DNA of 64,000 nucleotides from an uncultured Synechococcus sp. (lineage in GTDB: Bacteria > Cyanobacteriota > Cyanobacteriia > Phormidesmidales > Phormidesmidaceae), in assembly GCA_937911865.1 (NCBI GenBank), contig CALDSK010000025.1, positions 1-64,000 of the forward strand. The letters are read 5' to 3'. A program made the translations under genes and the position numbers. Below, piece by piece: positions 8,850-18,677 of the stretch. Below the pieces are notes generated by a model. It ran no database searches. It had not been told where the DNA came from and saw only the letters and a list, made by a program, of their open reading frames with translations. Within the stretch, counting starts at the first letter, position 1. Each line of letters opens with the position of its first letter.

Positions 8850-9791
8850 ATGACTTTTGAACAAAGCCGACTCCGCTCTGACATTGTAGGGACCCAGGTC
8901 ATTACCCGTAGCAACGGGCGACGACTGGGTGTCGTTAGTCAGCTGTGGGTAGATATGGATCGCCTAGAAGTGATGGCGGTAGGGCTACAAGAAAACATGC
9001 TCTCGAAGGTGATCGCCAACAACGAAAGGTCGATGCTGCTGAGCGATATTCGTCAGATGGGCGACGTCATTTTGGTCGATGACGACACCGTACTCGATGG
9101 CGATATCAACACCATGGCCTTTAGCAGCATGGTCAATAGCGAAGTGATTACCGAATCGGGCGAAGTGCTAGGCCGAGTGCGCGGCTTAAAGTTTGATGTG
9201 ATCACGGGCAAGCTAGAAACCGTTGTCGTTGCTTCAGTTGGTCTGCCCCAAATTCCAGACCAGGTGGTGAGCACTTATGAGCTGCCGGTAGAAGAAATTG
9301 TCAGTACTGGCCCTGCCCGAATCATAGTATTTGAAGGCAGTGAAGAGAAGCTGATTCAGCTCAGCATGGGCCTGCTAGAACGTCTAGGATTGGGTACCCC
9401 CCCCTGGGAGAGAGGGCTGAGTGACGGCTATGTTATGCCAGTTTCGGCCTCGAATCAGCTGCCTTCTGGTACTAAAAACGAAGCTCGCTGGGACAACGCT
9501 CGCAGCCGCCCGGCTGTAGAAGAGCGCTGGAGAGAAGACGCGCCGCCCCAGCGAGAAATGCAGCGGGAGCCCCAACGAGAAGAGAGAAGAGATTCAGGAC
9601 CGGCTCAAAGACCGCCTCAAGCGCCGCCGCAAAGGCCCGCGCCGCCAGAAATTGTGGATGCACCGGTAGAAGAAGTAGACGTCACTGGAGATGTTTGGGG
9701 TGAGCCGGTCAAAGAAGAAGAATTGATCGAGGCCAAGCCGCTAAATATTCCTAAGAAAAAAGTCATGGAATACGAAGAGGAAGACTATTAA
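8850..9791 (+). CDS. PRC-barrel domain protein
   Basis: 313 residues, ATG start. Two PRC-barrel-like beta domains occur at about residues 7-80 (GTQVITRSNGRRLGVVSQLW, MLLSDIRQMGDVILVDD) and 95-165 (SEVITESGEVLGRVRGLKFD). A charged Pro/Arg/Glu-rich region follows (about 215-290) with a conserved-looking end rich in Glu and Lys. PRC barrels mediate protein or RNA interactions, as in RimM and the photosynthetic reaction centre H subunit. It lies 137 nt after the smc end, on the same strand, and may be cotranscribed. No catalytic motif; role unknown. Confidence 0.85.
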   Translation: MTFEQSRLRSDIVGTQVITRSNGRRLGVVSQLWVDMDRLEVMAVGLQENMLSKVIANNERSMLLSDIRQMGDVILVDDDTVLDGDINTMAFSSMVNSEVITESGEVLGRVRGLKFDVITGKLETVVVASVGLPQIPDQVVSTYELPVEEIVSTGPARIIVFEGSEEKLIQLSMGLLERLGLGTPPWERGLSDGYVMPVSASNQLPSGTKNEARWDNARSRPAVEERWREDAPPQREMQREPQREERRDSGPAQRPPQAPPQRPAPPEIVDAPVEEVDVTGDVWGEPVKEEELIEAKPLNIPKKKVMEYEEEDY

Positions 9792-9810
9792 GGAATCCTC
9801 GTAAACCGCT

Positions 9811-9882
9811 AGAGTTAAAAGCGAAAAGTTAAACACGGAAAGTTAAACGCGGAAAGTTAAGAGCAGCAAGTTAAAAGCAGAA
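9811..9882. repeat. Degenerate 13-15 nt tandem repeat (AAAGTTAAACGCGG type)
   Basis: About five adjacent degenerate copies built on AAGTTAA separated by 7-8 nt purine-rich spacers, between the PRC-barrel gene and the WecG-type glycosyltransferase gene. Non-coding. Confidence 0.85.
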
Positions 9883-9918
9883 ATAGGTGATTTACAAGCG
9901 CAGTGACGGGTTGAATTC

Positions 9919-10680
9919 GTGGCAGAAACGACAGACTTAACGACAAGGTCAGTCATGGGCCTACCCGTGCACCAAAGTTCAGATTACGTGCAATGGCTTA
10001 ACCAGCGCATTGCGCGAAAGCAAGGCACCCATGTGGTGACCATCAACGCTGAGATGTGTATGCAGGCTCAGCAAGATAAACAGCTAGAGCAATTCATTCG
10101 CTCCGCTGATTTGGTAGCACCGGATGGCTCAGGCGTTGAGCTATTTTTTCGGCTGATCAAAAGAGAAAACATTCGTCGATATCCAGGCATTGAGCTAGCG
10201 GCAAATTTGCTCGATAGCTTAGGCGCTGACACCAAAGTTGCTTTCTACGGCGGTAAGCCTGAAATCGTAGAAGCTGCTGCTGCGGCTTGGCGATCGCGAT
10301 CGCCCCAGCTAAACCTGGCGATTGTTCAACATGGCTACGTTAAAGGAGACGCCCTACAGGCTTTTTTAGACCGGCTAGAGCAGGTTCAACCAGACGTCAT
10401 TTTTGTCGGGCTAGGCGTGCCGCGTCAGGAGTTTTGGATTGCCCATCATCGCCATCTGTGCCCGAATGCTGTCTGGATTGGCGTAGGTGGCAGCTACGAT
10501 ATTTGGTCTGGCAAAAAAGAGCGTGCGCCCAAGTGGATGCGCAAGGCTCACTTAGAATGGCTGTATCGGTTGTATCAAGAGCCCTGGCGGTGGCGGCGGA
10601 TGCTGGCACTTCCCCACTTCGTTTGGGCCTCTTTTTGGTATCAAATGACCGAACGAAAAACCGCAAGAATAGGACAGTAA
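9919..10680 (+). CDS. WecG/TagA/CpsF family glycosyltransferase
   Basis: 253 residues, GTG start. The GT26 family transfers a sugar such as N-acetylmannosaminuronate or ManNAc to a lipid-linked intermediate for polysaccharide or cell-wall polymer synthesis. Recognised by THVVTINAEMCMQAQQD, ADLVAPDGSGVELFFR, RYPGIELAANLL, VAFYGGKPEIVE, then PDVIFVGLGVPRQEFWI and VWIGVGGSYDIWSGKKERAPKW near residue 190-215. The protein has the family's usual length. The downstream binding-protein gene starts 6 nt later, so they are probably cotranscribed. Confidence 0.92.
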   Translation: MAETTDLTTRSVMGLPVHQSSDYVQWLNQRIARKQGTHVVTINAEMCMQAQQDKQLEQFIRSADLVAPDGSGVELFFRLIKRENIRRYPGIELAANLLDSLGADTKVAFYGGKPEIVEAAAAAWRSRSPQLNLAIVQHGYVKGDALQAFLDRLEQVQPDVIFVGLGVPRQEFWIAHHRHLCPNAVWIGVGGSYDIWSGKKERAPKWMRKAHLEWLYRLYQEPWRWRRMLALPHFVWASFWYQMTERKTARIGQ

Positions 10681-10686
10681 GTAGCC

Positions 10687-11535
10687 ATGAAGCGGCGTTG
10701 GTTTTTAACAGGATTGGCTCTTCCATTGGTATCTGCGGGCTGCACGTCGCTCAACAATCGTCGCGCTACTGAAGAAGAGCCAGCCCTCGAAAATGCGGCG
10801 GGCAACTCGGTTCGAGCGAACCGTCGTAATAGTAAGACACTGCTGATGGCGACTACCGCCAACTACCCACCCTACGAGCAGGTGCTGGAAGCAGACTCAG
10901 CGACCAGCGCATCAACCCGTGATAGTCGTGACGACGATCCAGAGATTGTTGGCTTTGATATTGACCTAGCCAAGCTGATTGCCGAGCGGCTAGAGCGTGA
11001 GCTAACCGTGATCGATCTGGAGTTTGGTGAACTCATTCCGGCGCTGGTAAACGGCGAAGTGGATATGGCAATGGCGGCGCTAGAACCGAACCGCAGCCGT
11101 AAGCGACAGGTAGATTTCTCTGATATTTACTATCGCTCTCGGCATTCAATCATTTCCTACGATGGGTATTTGCGATCGCGCGACTTACGCTACCAAACCA
11201 TCGGCCTATTGGACGACAGCGTGCAGGCCCGTTACGCAAACACCACTGACGAGCTAGCTGAGCTCGATATCGTGACCTACCCTACCCTTGAAGAAGTCTT
11301 TGAAGCGCTAGATATTGGCGTCATTGAAGGTGCACTGGTCGAAGCGAACATCGCCGATAACTATTTGCAGCAGTATCCTGACTTTGAAGCGCAGCTAGTA
11401 CCCGCAGACGAACCTACAGGCAGTGCGATCGCGCTGCCTAAAAACTCCCCCCTGCGGCGCGATATCAACCGTGCTATTGCCGAGATAAAAGCCAGTGGCG
11501 AAATGGCTCAGCTGATTACTCAGTGGTTTGGCTAG
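10687..11535 (+). CDS. ABC-type amino-acid binding lipoprotein (SBP_bac_3)
   Basis: 282 residues. An N-terminal signal (RRWFLTGLALPLVSAGC) ends in a lipobox, so the mature protein begins at Cys18. The family 3 binding-protein pattern is visible: GFDIDLAKLIAERL near residue 92, LIPALVNGEVDMAMAALEPNRSRKRQVDFSD near 118-148, then SGEMAQLITQWFG at the end. It probably binds a polar amino acid or similar small solute. No permease or ATPase partner of this transporter is next to it, although the immediately downstream gene is FtsE, a different ABC ATPase. Confidence 0.88.
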   Translation: MKRRWFLTGLALPLVSAGCTSLNNRRATEEEPALENAAGNSVRANRRNSKTLLMATTANYPPYEQVLEADSATSASTRDSRDDDPEIVGFDIDLAKLIAERLERELTVIDLEFGELIPALVNGEVDMAMAALEPNRSRKRQVDFSDIYYRSRHSIISYDGYLRSRDLRYQTIGLLDDSVQARYANTTDELAELDIVTYPTLEEVFEALDIGVIEGALVEANIADNYLQQYPDFEAQLVPADEPTGSAIALPKNSPLRRDINRAIAEIKASGEMAQLITQWFG

Positions 11536-11771
11536 GCCCACCAAACAGAAGGCGACCTAGCCCCCTGCGTAAACCAACGGATAATGGGCCGCAATTTAAT
11601 ATTTTTGGGTCGTGGAGACATCAACCGTTGATGATTCATGAGATTTGAAAGGGCACTTTGAATCCAGAGCGATCGCTGTGGGAAGTTCTGCACTTTGCCT
11701 TGACCAAGTAAAGGCTATTGCTTTTCACCTCGGCGAAAGTAAAGGGCCAGCGCTATATCACTACTGCTTTC

Positions 11772-12590
11772 ATGATCTCAATTCTTTCGCCTAAAGCTTT
11801 CAAAAAAGCAGCCCCTAAGCCTAGACGCCGTGAAGCGACGCAGCCCTTGGTCGAACGCATGGCCGAGGCTCAAACACACGCGCAACCGACGTCCCAGCAA
11901 TCCCCTCCAGCTGACCCGTCACCAGCACCCATCATCAGCATCAGCCAGATTAGCAAAACCTACCCAAATGGCACCCCTGCCCTGCAAGATATCAATCTCA
12001 CCCTAAACAAAGGTGACTTTCTTTTTATCACCGGGCCCTCGGGCGCAGGCAAATCTACCCTTCTTAAAATGCTCTATGGTCAAGAGCGGCCAACCTCAGG
12101 GCACATCCACATCAACGGCCAGGAAATTACCAGGCTCAAAGGCAACCGGCTCGCCATGCTACGCCGTCGCATCGGCGTCATTTTTCAAGACTACAAGCTG
12201 ATTCCTCGCCGTACTGTCGCTGAAAACGTCGCTTTTGTGCTCCATGCTCAGGGCTACAGCCGCAAAGAAATCGACCGCCGCCTACCCCTCACCCTCAAAA
12301 TGGTCGGCCTACAAGATAAAGCCAATCGCTTCCCCTCTCAGCTATCGGGCGGCGAGCAGCAAAGAGCAAGTATTGCCCGCGCGGTCGTCGGCACGCCGCC
12401 GCTATTGTTAGCCGACGAGCCTACTGGCAACCTGGATGGTGATAACGCCAGACAGGTGTTTAGCATCTTACGTAAGCTCAACAGTATCGGCATTACGGTC
12501 GTTGTCACCACTCACGATGAGATGATAGTCAGACAGCTCGACTACCCCGTCGTTCAAATTCGCGACAGCCGCCTCTACAACATCCGTTGA
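11772..12590 (+). CDS. ftsE: Cell division ATP-binding protein FtsE
   Basis: 272 residues from the ATG at 11772; an upstream TTG at 11718 is less likely. FtsE is the ATPase of the FtsEX complex that controls septal murein hydrolases. Walker A GPSGAGKSTLLKMLYG, Q-loop VIFQDYKLIPRRTV, signature SQLSGGEQQRASIARAVV, Walker B LLLADEPTGNLD and the H-loop VVTTHDEM are all present. About 50 residues of basic, Pro/Ala-rich sequence precede the conserved ISISQISKTYPNG, which is longer than in typical FtsE. No ftsX is adjacent. Confidence 0.9.
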   Translation: MISILSPKAFKKAAPKPRRREATQPLVERMAEAQTHAQPTSQQSPPADPSPAPIISISQISKTYPNGTPALQDINLTLNKGDFLFITGPSGAGKSTLLKMLYGQERPTSGHIHINGQEITRLKGNRLAMLRRRIGVIFQDYKLIPRRTVAENVAFVLHAQGYSRKEIDRRLPLTLKMVGLQDKANRFPSQLSGGEQQRASIARAVVGTPPLLLADEPTGNLDGDNARQVFSILRKLNSIGITVVVTTHDEMIVRQLDYPVVQIRDSRLYNIR

Positions 12591-12693
12591 CTCGACAAAT
12601 CTATATTTTCGTTTGCCCCTATCTATACTCAAGCAAGCTAAAACCAGAAAGCTGAGATACAAATAGCAAGAATCTCTGGAAAGGGACAGATAG

Positions 12694-13056
12694 ATGAATA
12701 GCGTGATCAACTTAGAGAAAAAGTTCGCTAAGTTTTCTGAACATTGGTCTCCAAAGGTCATTGCTGAGATGAATGACTATCAGTTCAAGCTGGTGAAGTT
12801 TCAGGGTGATTTTGTTTGGCACAGCCATCCTGATACCGATGAGGTATTTTTGGTGCTTGAGGGTGAGATGAAAATTGAATTTCAAGATCGCCTTGTCATA
12901 GTAAAAGCAGGCGAACTATTTGTCATTCCAAGAGGATTAGAGCATTGTACTCGCGCAGCAGAAGAGTGTCAGGCCATGCTGATTGAGCCGAGAGGTGTAG
13001 TGAATACAGGGGCTTCCACAAGTGAGCTAACCGCAACTAATGATGTATGGATTTGA
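12694..13056 (+). CDS. Small cupin domain protein
   Basis: 120 residues with a good purine-rich ribosome site before the ATG. A single cupin barrel is shown by WHSHPDTDEVFLVLEGEMKIEF (metal-binding His-x-His and Glu in motif 1) and GELFVIPRGLEHCTRA (motif 2, Pro-Gly/His) at about residues 40-90. Such proteins bind a metal and may act as isomerases, oxygenases or simple binding proteins; the substrate cannot be told here. It stands alone between ftsE and the convergent DJ-1/PfpI gene. Confidence 0.9.
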   Translation: MNSVINLEKKFAKFSEHWSPKVIAEMNDYQFKLVKFQGDFVWHSHPDTDEVFLVLEGEMKIEFQDRLVIVKAGELFVIPRGLEHCTRAAEECQAMLIEPRGVVNTGASTSELTATNDVWI

Positions 13057-13083
13057 CGTAGGGACAGCTCACTCTAGCAGGTT

Positions 13084-13761
13084 TTACTCATCCGCCAACA
13101 GTCCAACGATCGCTTCGCCAACGCCTTTCGCGGAAGCTGGGTTCTGACCGGTCACTAAGCGATCGCACTTCACCACATGTGGCTCAAAGTTATCGGACTG
13201 CGTATGGGTGGCCCCTAGTTCAGTCAATCTATTAGCTAGCAAAAAGGGCACGACTTCACTTAAGCCAACAGCCTCTTCTTCTTGATTGGTAAAGCCTGCG
13301 ACTTCCTTGCCTGCTACTAGCGCTTCACCCGTACTGAGCCGAATAGGCACCAGGCCTGCTGGGCCATGGCAAACGGCACCGACGACACCGCCTTTTTCGT
13401 AAATGCTGGCAGCGATCGCACCCAAATCCTCAGCATTGGGAAAGTCCCACATCGTGCCATGACCACCCGCATAAAAAATAGCCGCATAGTCAGCCGGATC
13501 CACCTGCGCAGGGCTCAGCGTGTTTTTTACCTGCGCCATCTTGTCTGCGTCATCTAAAAAATTAGCGTTGATATCATCTTCTCTATCTACGCCAATCATG
13601 GGAGCTTCGCCCCCTTTTGGACTCACGTAGTCAACCGAGAAACCGGCTCTATCGAACACAGCAACGGGGTGGGAGACTTCTGAGAGATAAAATCCTGTCT
13701 CTTTTCCGGTATCACCGAGCGTATTATGGCTAGTCAAAACAACTAAAACTTTTTGAGACAT
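13084..13761 (-). CDS. DJ-1/PfpI family protein (type 1 glutamine amidotransferase-like)
   Basis: 225 residues. The nucleophile elbow GAVCHGPAGL (Cys at about residue 129) with upstream YAGGHGTMWDFP matches the Hsp31/YhbO-like branch of the DJ-1/PfpI superfamily. Members act as glyoxalases/deglycases or chaperones under carbonyl and oxidative stress. It is divergently transcribed from a LysR-type regulator across a 138-bp shared promoter region, a classic arrangement in which the regulator controls its neighbour. Confidence 0.9.
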   Translation of the reverse strand: MSQKVLVVLTSHNTLGDTGKETGFYLSEVSHPVAVFDRAGFSVDYVSPKGGEAPMIGVDREDDINANFLDDADKMAQVKNTLSPAQVDPADYAAIFYAGGHGTMWDFPNAEDLGAIAASIYEKGGVVGAVCHGPAGLVPIRLSTGEALVAGKEVAGFTNQEEEAVGLSEVVPFLLANRLTELGATHTQSDNFEPHVVKCDRLVTGQNPASAKGVGEAIVGLLADE

Positions 13762-13899
13762 ATTGAAAACCTTTGATAGTTAGAGCTTCTAGCGGTTCTA
13801 AAGCACCTTCGAGTCATTTTTTTGACCGCTGACTTCATGCTATGGGCACTAAAACTAAAATACAAATAATGAATAGTTTCTCTATGCATAAATATATTT

Positions 13900-14799
13900 A
13901 TGGTTAGTTTGGAGTGGTACCGCAGTTTTGTTGCCGTGTATCAATCAGGGACCGTTTCGGGCGCAGCAAAAGGATTGCACCTGACTCAGCCAGCAGTGAG
14001 CCAGCATGTAGCAGGGCTAGAAGCGGCGCTAGGGATAGCGCTCTTTGAACGGATGCCACGACAGATGCTGCCAACTGAAGCGGGCAAACGGCTGTACAAC
14101 CAGGCTGTCAGTGCTGTCGAAACGCTTGCAGGAATTTCTGGGCAGGGGAGTATTGGAATGGCCCCTCGGATCATTCGGCTGGGCGCACCTACTGACTTTT
14201 TTAGTGAGTATGTGTTGGGTCAGCTAGCGCATGCTTTTCGTAGCGATGGTTCGCCAACGATGGAAATGAACGTTACGTTTGGCCTAGCAAAAGAGTTGGT
14301 TCAGGCGCTGCTAAAAGGAGAAGTCGATTGCGCGATCGCCACTCAAAAGATCTCTCAGCCTGAACTAGAATATCAGCCTATTTTTACAGAAACCTTCTGT
14401 CTCTTTGGGCCGCCCTCTTTAGACCCCTCCCTCTCTGCTCATTCGGATCTAGTGGCGCTTAGCGAATGGATTCAGGCGCAGCCGTGGATTGCCTACAGCA
14501 GTGAGCTACCCATCATCCGGCGGTTTTGGCGCAGCGTTTTTGGCCACCGGCTAGCTATCAATCCGCAGTTTGTGATTCCAGATTTGAGAGGGATTAGAAG
14601 TGCGATCGTCCAAGGACTGGGCTACAGCGTTTTACCAGACTATCTCTGCGCAGATTCAGTAGAGCAGAAAAGACTCCGCCTGATTCTAAAACCAGAAAAA
14701 GATGTCAGCAACACCCTCTGGCTGGCTTATCGAAAATCTGAAAGACGCTCAGAGCAAGTGCAGATGCTGATTACCCAACTTCAGCGTCGCCCACAATAG
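13900..14799 (+). CDS. LysR-family transcriptional regulator
   Basis: 299 residues. The N-terminal helix-turn-helix [21 protein letters not shown] with [19 protein letters not shown] and LFER is characteristic of LysR regulators; the remainder is the periplasmic-binding-like effector domain. It is divergent from the DJ-1/PfpI gene and most likely regulates it and itself. Its 3' end overlaps the convergent SPFH gene by 29 bases (14771-14799). The effector is unknown. Confidence 0.92.
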   Translation: MVSLEWYRSFVAVYQSGTVSGAAKGLHLTQPAVSQHVAGLEAALGIALFERMPRQMLPTEAGKRLYNQAVSAVETLAGISGQGSIGMAPRIIRLGAPTDFFSEYVLGQLAHAFRSDGSPTMEMNVTFGLAKELVQALLKGEVDCAIATQKISQPELEYQPIFTETFCLFGPPSLDPSLSAHSDLVALSEWIQAQPWIAYSSELPIIRRFWRSVFGHRLAINPQFVIPDLRGIRSAIVQGLGYSVLPDYLCADSVEQKRLRLILKPEKDVSNTLWLAYRKSERRSEQVQMLITQLQRRPQ

Positions 14800-15727
14800 A
14801 CTTCATACTCTCTAGCGCGCCAGGAATACTGCGCGGGTCCAAGAACATGACTTTGCTACTGTCGCTTTCACCAATCTGACGACCCATATTCAAATAGTCT
14901 TGCGCCAAGATGAATTGCAAAGCTTCGCGAGCATTTGGATCGTTCTTGAGACGCTTAGCAATCACATCTAAAGCTTCAGAGGTTGCCTGGGCTCTTAAAA
15001 CTAATTCTTGCCGCTCGGCCTGCGCTTTTAGCACAATCGACTGCTGCTCTGCTTGAGCGTCTAAAACAACGGCTTTTTTACGCGCTTCTGCATCAAGGAC
15101 CGCAGACTCAGCTCGGCCTCTTGCCGAGTTAACGGCTGCTTCGCGCTCACCTTCAGACGTCAAAACATCGGCGCGCTTTTGCCGCTCAGCGGTCATCTGC
15201 AGTTCCATAGAATCTAAAACCGCTTTTGAAGGAGAAATATCTCTGAGTTCTACGCGGGTGACTTTCACGCCCCACGGATCGGTAGAGATATCTAACTCAC
15301 GCAGCAACAGCTCATTAATTTCAGCGCGTGCGGTAAAGGTTTCGTCTAGCTCTAGCTTGCCGATTTCAGCGCGAATTTGGGTAAGTACGAGGTTTACCAT
15401 CGCAGCCTGAAGATTCTCGACCTTATAGTAGGCCTTTTCCATATCTACAATGCGCCAGTACACGACCGCGTCTACGCTGATGGATACGTTGTCGCGGGTG
15501 ATGCATTGCTGTGGTGGCACGTCTAACACCTTTTCGCGCACGGTGGCTTTATACACCATGCGATCTACAAAGGGCAGCGTGAAATTGAGCCCAGGCATTA
15601 GCTTCCTGCCGTTGTAGCGGCCCAACGTTTCAACCAGGGCTTCATCGCTTTGGTTGATGATGCGAACAGATTTGCTGGCAACACCGCCGCCTAGTGCGAG
15701 AAAAAGAAGAATTGCATAAGGGTTCAT
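14771..15727 (-). CDS. SPFH/band 7 (stomatin/prohibitin-like) membrane protein
   Basis: 318 residues. A short N-terminal hydrophobic segment ([14 protein letters not shown]) anchors it; the SPFH domain follows ([55 protein letters not shown]), then [32 protein letters not shown] and an Ala/Glu-rich coiled coil (about 190-265). Such proteins oligomerise in membrane microdomains. The NfeD-like gene lies directly upstream on the same strand (87 nt gap), the usual partner arrangement. The 3' end overlaps the LysR gene tail by 29 bases. Confidence 0.93.
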   Translation of the reverse strand: MNPYAILLFLALGGGVASKSVRIINQSDEALVETLGRYNGRKLMPGLNFTLPFVDRMVYKATVREKVLDVPPQQCITRDNVSISVDAVVYWRIVDMEKAYYKVENLQAAMVNLVLTQIRAEIGKLELDETFTARAEINELLLRELDISTDPWGVKVTRVELRDISPSKAVLDSMELQMTAERQKRADVLTSEGEREAAVNSARGRAESAVLDAEARKKAVVLDAQAEQQSIVLKAQAERQELVLRAQATSEALDVIAKRLKNDPNAREALQFILAQDYLNMGRQIGESDSSKVMFLDPRSIPGALESMKSIVGDAEVG

Positions 15728-15813
15728 AAGAGGCCGGGCTCCTTTGTTTTAAATAGGGGACGTATTGCCCTGAATAGATAGCCTGAATAGATAGTTAGTA
15801 CGAAAAGATGTTT

Positions 15814-16236
15814 CTATTGAAAACTGCTCAGCGGAATAACAATTAACGTATTGCCTTTGCGCTCTACCACAAAAACTTCCTGGTCAGAAGGAATGGACAC
15901 CTCATGGTCTTCGCAGCGAGCTTGCCACGAATTGCCGTCGTAAATCACTCTTCCCGTTTGCCCCGGCAAAATCGCAGTCGTCGTTCTGGCTTCGGTCGCT
16001 TCTTTTAGCGTGGGCGCGGTGTGGTTGGGAATAAATCGCTTGAGCGCCCAAAAAACCAGCAGGGAAAGCACCATCCACAGGGCAATTTGATAGTTGGTCC
16101 CTTTCACCACGAACGAAAGGATGGCGACGGCAAATGCGCTGATACCGAAGGCAGATTCGATAAATGCAGTGGGTAGCAGGAGTTCCATTAGGCAGAGCAC
16201 TACACCCACAATTACCCAGATTAAGGCAGGAGTCAT
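15814..16236 (-). CDS. NfeD-like membrane protein
   Basis: 140 residues. Two or three hydrophobic segments fill residues 4-70 (LIWVIVGVVLCLMELLLP; FGISAFAVAILSFVV; IALWMVLSLLVFWAL), followed by a soluble OB-fold-like domain (LPGQTGRVIYDGNSWQARC, EVFVVERKGNTLIVIPL). NfeD proteins partner with SPFH proteins in membrane microdomains; here the SPFH gene follows immediately in the same direction. It is the short form without the N-terminal ClpP-like protease domain. Confidence 0.9.
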   Translation of the reverse strand: MTPALIWVIVGVVLCLMELLLPTAFIESAFGISAFAVAILSFVVKGTNYQIALWMVLSLLVFWALKRFIPNHTAPTLKEATEARTTTAILPGQTGRVIYDGNSWQARCEDHEVSIPSDQEVFVVERKGNTLIVIPLSSFQ

Positions 16237-16560
16237 ATCAACTGAGACTGAGCAAACGCGCTCAGCGGTCTTTATATTGAGTTATCCCCTATAGCCTAGT
16301 GCAGCATCTTCCCAAGTGTCCCTACGACGGAAAAGGAACTTTACGCCACCTGACTGATCTGGTAAAAACTCACTGTTAACCTCAGTATTTTTACGGGCGT
16401 TTCCAGTCAAAATTACACTGAGATCACCATTAAAACTGGGTTAAAACCTGATCAAAAGCTGTAATCGTGATCCATTCGAGCAAATTTATTTGCACTAAAT
16501 CCCTTTTCCCTTACCATAGACCTAATTTAACGGCAATACCCTCGCTGAGCGCGACATCAT
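16237..16560. other. Divergent promoter region between nfeD-like and PP2C genes
   Basis: 324 bases between divergent genes. I see no convincing ORF and no strong hairpin. Both promoters must lie here; no -35/-10 pair was clear enough to call. Confidence 0.4.
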
Positions 16561-18555
16561 ATGAACGGTGAAGAGAGCAAATATCCCTTCAAACAGTACG
16601 TTTGGGCCTTGGGCCACGGCACGAATAAGATTCCGATTGGCGATCTGGTCGATGGACGCTACAAGGTGGTAGCACCTTCAATTTGGCTAGATACTCGGCC
16701 AGACGAAACGCCGAAGGTACCTGAGCCGGTACCCAGCTTTGCAATGCCATACCTGAAGGCCTATCCGTATCAGCTCAATTTGCCAGGGGTCTATGGCATT
16801 TGCCATCAAGACTCTGGCGAGGCGGTGCTATTGCTCAGCAATGTACCGGTGAACCGGCAGGGCCAGCTAATGAGTGCGATCGCTAAAGTATGGCCAGAAG
16901 CCACGGCCTTTCGTCAGGTCTACTGGCTCTGGCAAATGATTGCGCTATGGGAGCCCCTGCAAAGCTTTGGCGCTGCGGCCAGCCTACTGAAAAAAAGCAA
17001 TATCAGAGTCGAAGCCTGGCGAGTCCGCCTGATTGGCCTATCGACGAATCCAACTGCGCCAACCTACGCAGACTTAGCCAATGCGTGGGAGGGCATTTAC
17101 CTGCCTGCCGCAAAGCCGGAAATTGCTCGGATGATTCGCTCAGTCTGCAAGCAGCTAAAAGAAGAAGCGCCCGATTTTGACAGCATTAAAGAACAGGTTA
17201 ACGCCCGGCTCCTGCAAGAGGCCGCTGGCAACACGATGTCGTTTCAAGTGGCAGGTGCTACGAGCACGGGGCCGCGAATGGCTCGGAATGAAGACGCTTG
17301 CTACCCCAGCCGAGCTGAGCTAAAGCGTACAGGAACTGCCGATTTGCCGCTGCTGCCCAGACTGGCAATTGTCTGCGATGGGGTTGGGGGGCATGAAGGC
17401 GGTGAAGTCGCAAGCCAGCGAGTGGTGCGATCGCTCCAGCTGCAGCTCCGTGGGCTCCTCGCCGAAGCGATGGAGCAGCCAAAAGCAATTCCTCCCCAGG
17501 TGGTGATTGACCAAATCGAAGCCGCTATTCGAGTTGCGAACAATCTGATTGCGCAACAAAACGATCAGCAGGGCCGGGCCGACCGGCAGCGAATGGGCAC
17601 GACGCTGGTCATGGCACTAGTATTGCCGCAGCGCGTAGAGACGCCCGAAGGACCGACCGAAGTCAATGAACTGTACCTGACCCACATTGGTGACAGCCGC
17701 GCCTACTGGATTACGCCAGAGCACTGCCAGCTGCTCACAGTAGATGATGACATTGCCGGAAAAGAAGTCAGTGCAGGCCACAGCTTTTACGCTACTGCGA
17801 GCAAACGCCCCAACGCCCAGGCACTGAGCCAAGCCGTTGGCGTGCAGGAATATGACAAGTTGCAGCCACACACTCAGCGATTTTTGTTCGAGTCGAGTGG
17901 CGTCTTACTTCTATGTTCTGATGGATTGAGCGACAACCATCAGGTAGAGGCCTCTTGGGCGAACTACGTGGGGCTAATTGTTAAGCAGATTGTGCCGCTA
18001 GACGCCGCTGTAGAGTCGTGGATTGAACTGGCCAATCAGAAAAATGGGCATGACAATGTCGCCGTCGTGCTGATGAACGCCATAATGACCGCCGTCGCCG
18101 ATGAGGCTGCGCTGGCGGCTGCGCAAAGCCGCAATGGCAACGCGCAAAGACAAGGAGAGATGACGCGCTCAGGTCATAGAGAAGTCGTTGTTAGTGCGAC
18201 GGTAGGGTCATCAGGAGCACTGACAAGAAGTACGGGCAGAAGCGCCACGGCAACTTTGCCGCAGCCACCTGTGACCCTAACGCCAGCGTCTAGAGCGCTG
18301 CTGTACGGCGAAGACGACGACGACGATACGCCGCTGACCGCCGAAGAGATGGAGGACTTCAGTGTTGAGCCTTCGCAGTCGCCCGCAAAGGCGCAGCGAT
18401 GGGTAACGGCGCTTTTAGCCCTGATTGTGGCAGGCGTTATTGGGTCAGTGGCCTGGCTGCTGTGGCGGGCAATTGAGCCCACTGCTGAAGAGCTATTACC
18501 ACCGGCTACTCAGGATACTGAGACTGTCACGCCGGAGGACGCCGCACCAGAGTAG
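16561..18555 (+). CDS. Membrane-anchored PP2C-type Ser/Thr phosphatase
   Basis: 664 residues. Residues about 1-225 form a domain I do not recognise (Trp/Pro-rich, DGRYKVVAPSIWLDTRP; an earlier segment resembles the linker found before PP2C domains of other cyanobacterial proteins). PP2C motifs follow: RNEDA near 241, VCDGVGGHEGGEVAS near 270, THIGDSRAYW near 373, LLLCSDGLSD near 450 and GHDNVAVVL near 495, with the metal-binding Asp residues present. An acidic linker and one transmembrane helix (about 613-636, VTALLALIVAGVIGSVAWLL) end in a short acidic tail. It probably removes phosphate from Ser/Thr at the inner membrane; the partner kinase is not in the window. Confidence 0.9.
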   Translation: MNGEESKYPFKQYVWALGHGTNKIPIGDLVDGRYKVVAPSIWLDTRPDETPKVPEPVPSFAMPYLKAYPYQLNLPGVYGICHQDSGEAVLLLSNVPVNRQGQLMSAIAKVWPEATAFRQVYWLWQMIALWEPLQSFGAAASLLKKSNIRVEAWRVRLIGLSTNPTAPTYADLANAWEGIYLPAAKPEIARMIRSVCKQLKEEAPDFDSIKEQVNARLLQEAAGNTMSFQVAGATSTGPRMARNEDACYPSRAELKRTGTADLPLLPRLAIVCDGVGGHEGGEVASQRVVRSLQLQLRGLLAEAMEQPKAIPPQVVIDQIEAAIRVANNLIAQQNDQQGRADRQRMGTTLVMALVLPQRVETPEGPTEVNELYLTHIGDSRAYWITPEHCQLLTVDDDIAGKEVSAGHSFYATASKRPNAQALSQAVGVQEYDKLQPHTQRFLFESSGVLLLCSDGLSDNHQVEASWANYVGLIVKQIVPLDAAVESWIELANQKNGHDNVAVVLMNAIMTAVADEAALAAAQSRNGNAQRQGEMTRSGHREVVVSATVGSSGALTRSTGRSATATLPQPPVTLTPASRALLYGEDDDDDTPLTAEEMEDFSVEPSQSPAKAQRWVTALLALIVAGVIGSVAWLLWRAIEPTAEELLPPATQDTETVTPEDAAPE

Positions 18556-18578
18556 GACAAGTGAAAAGAGCAGCTATC

Positions 18579-18626
18579 TTGGCGCGGTGATTGACTGGCG
18601 CGGTAGTTGACTGGCGCGGTGGTTGA
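18579..18626. repeat. 16-nt tandem repeat, three copies
   Basis: Three contiguous units of CTGGCGCGGTRRTTGA (18579-18594, 18595-18610, 18611-18626), differing at one or two positions. Located between the PP2C stop and ftrV. Confidence 0.95.
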
Positions 18627-18677
18627 GCGGCAGTGCTGTGAGAGAATATACCTGATTAATTCACTTATATATCTCTC

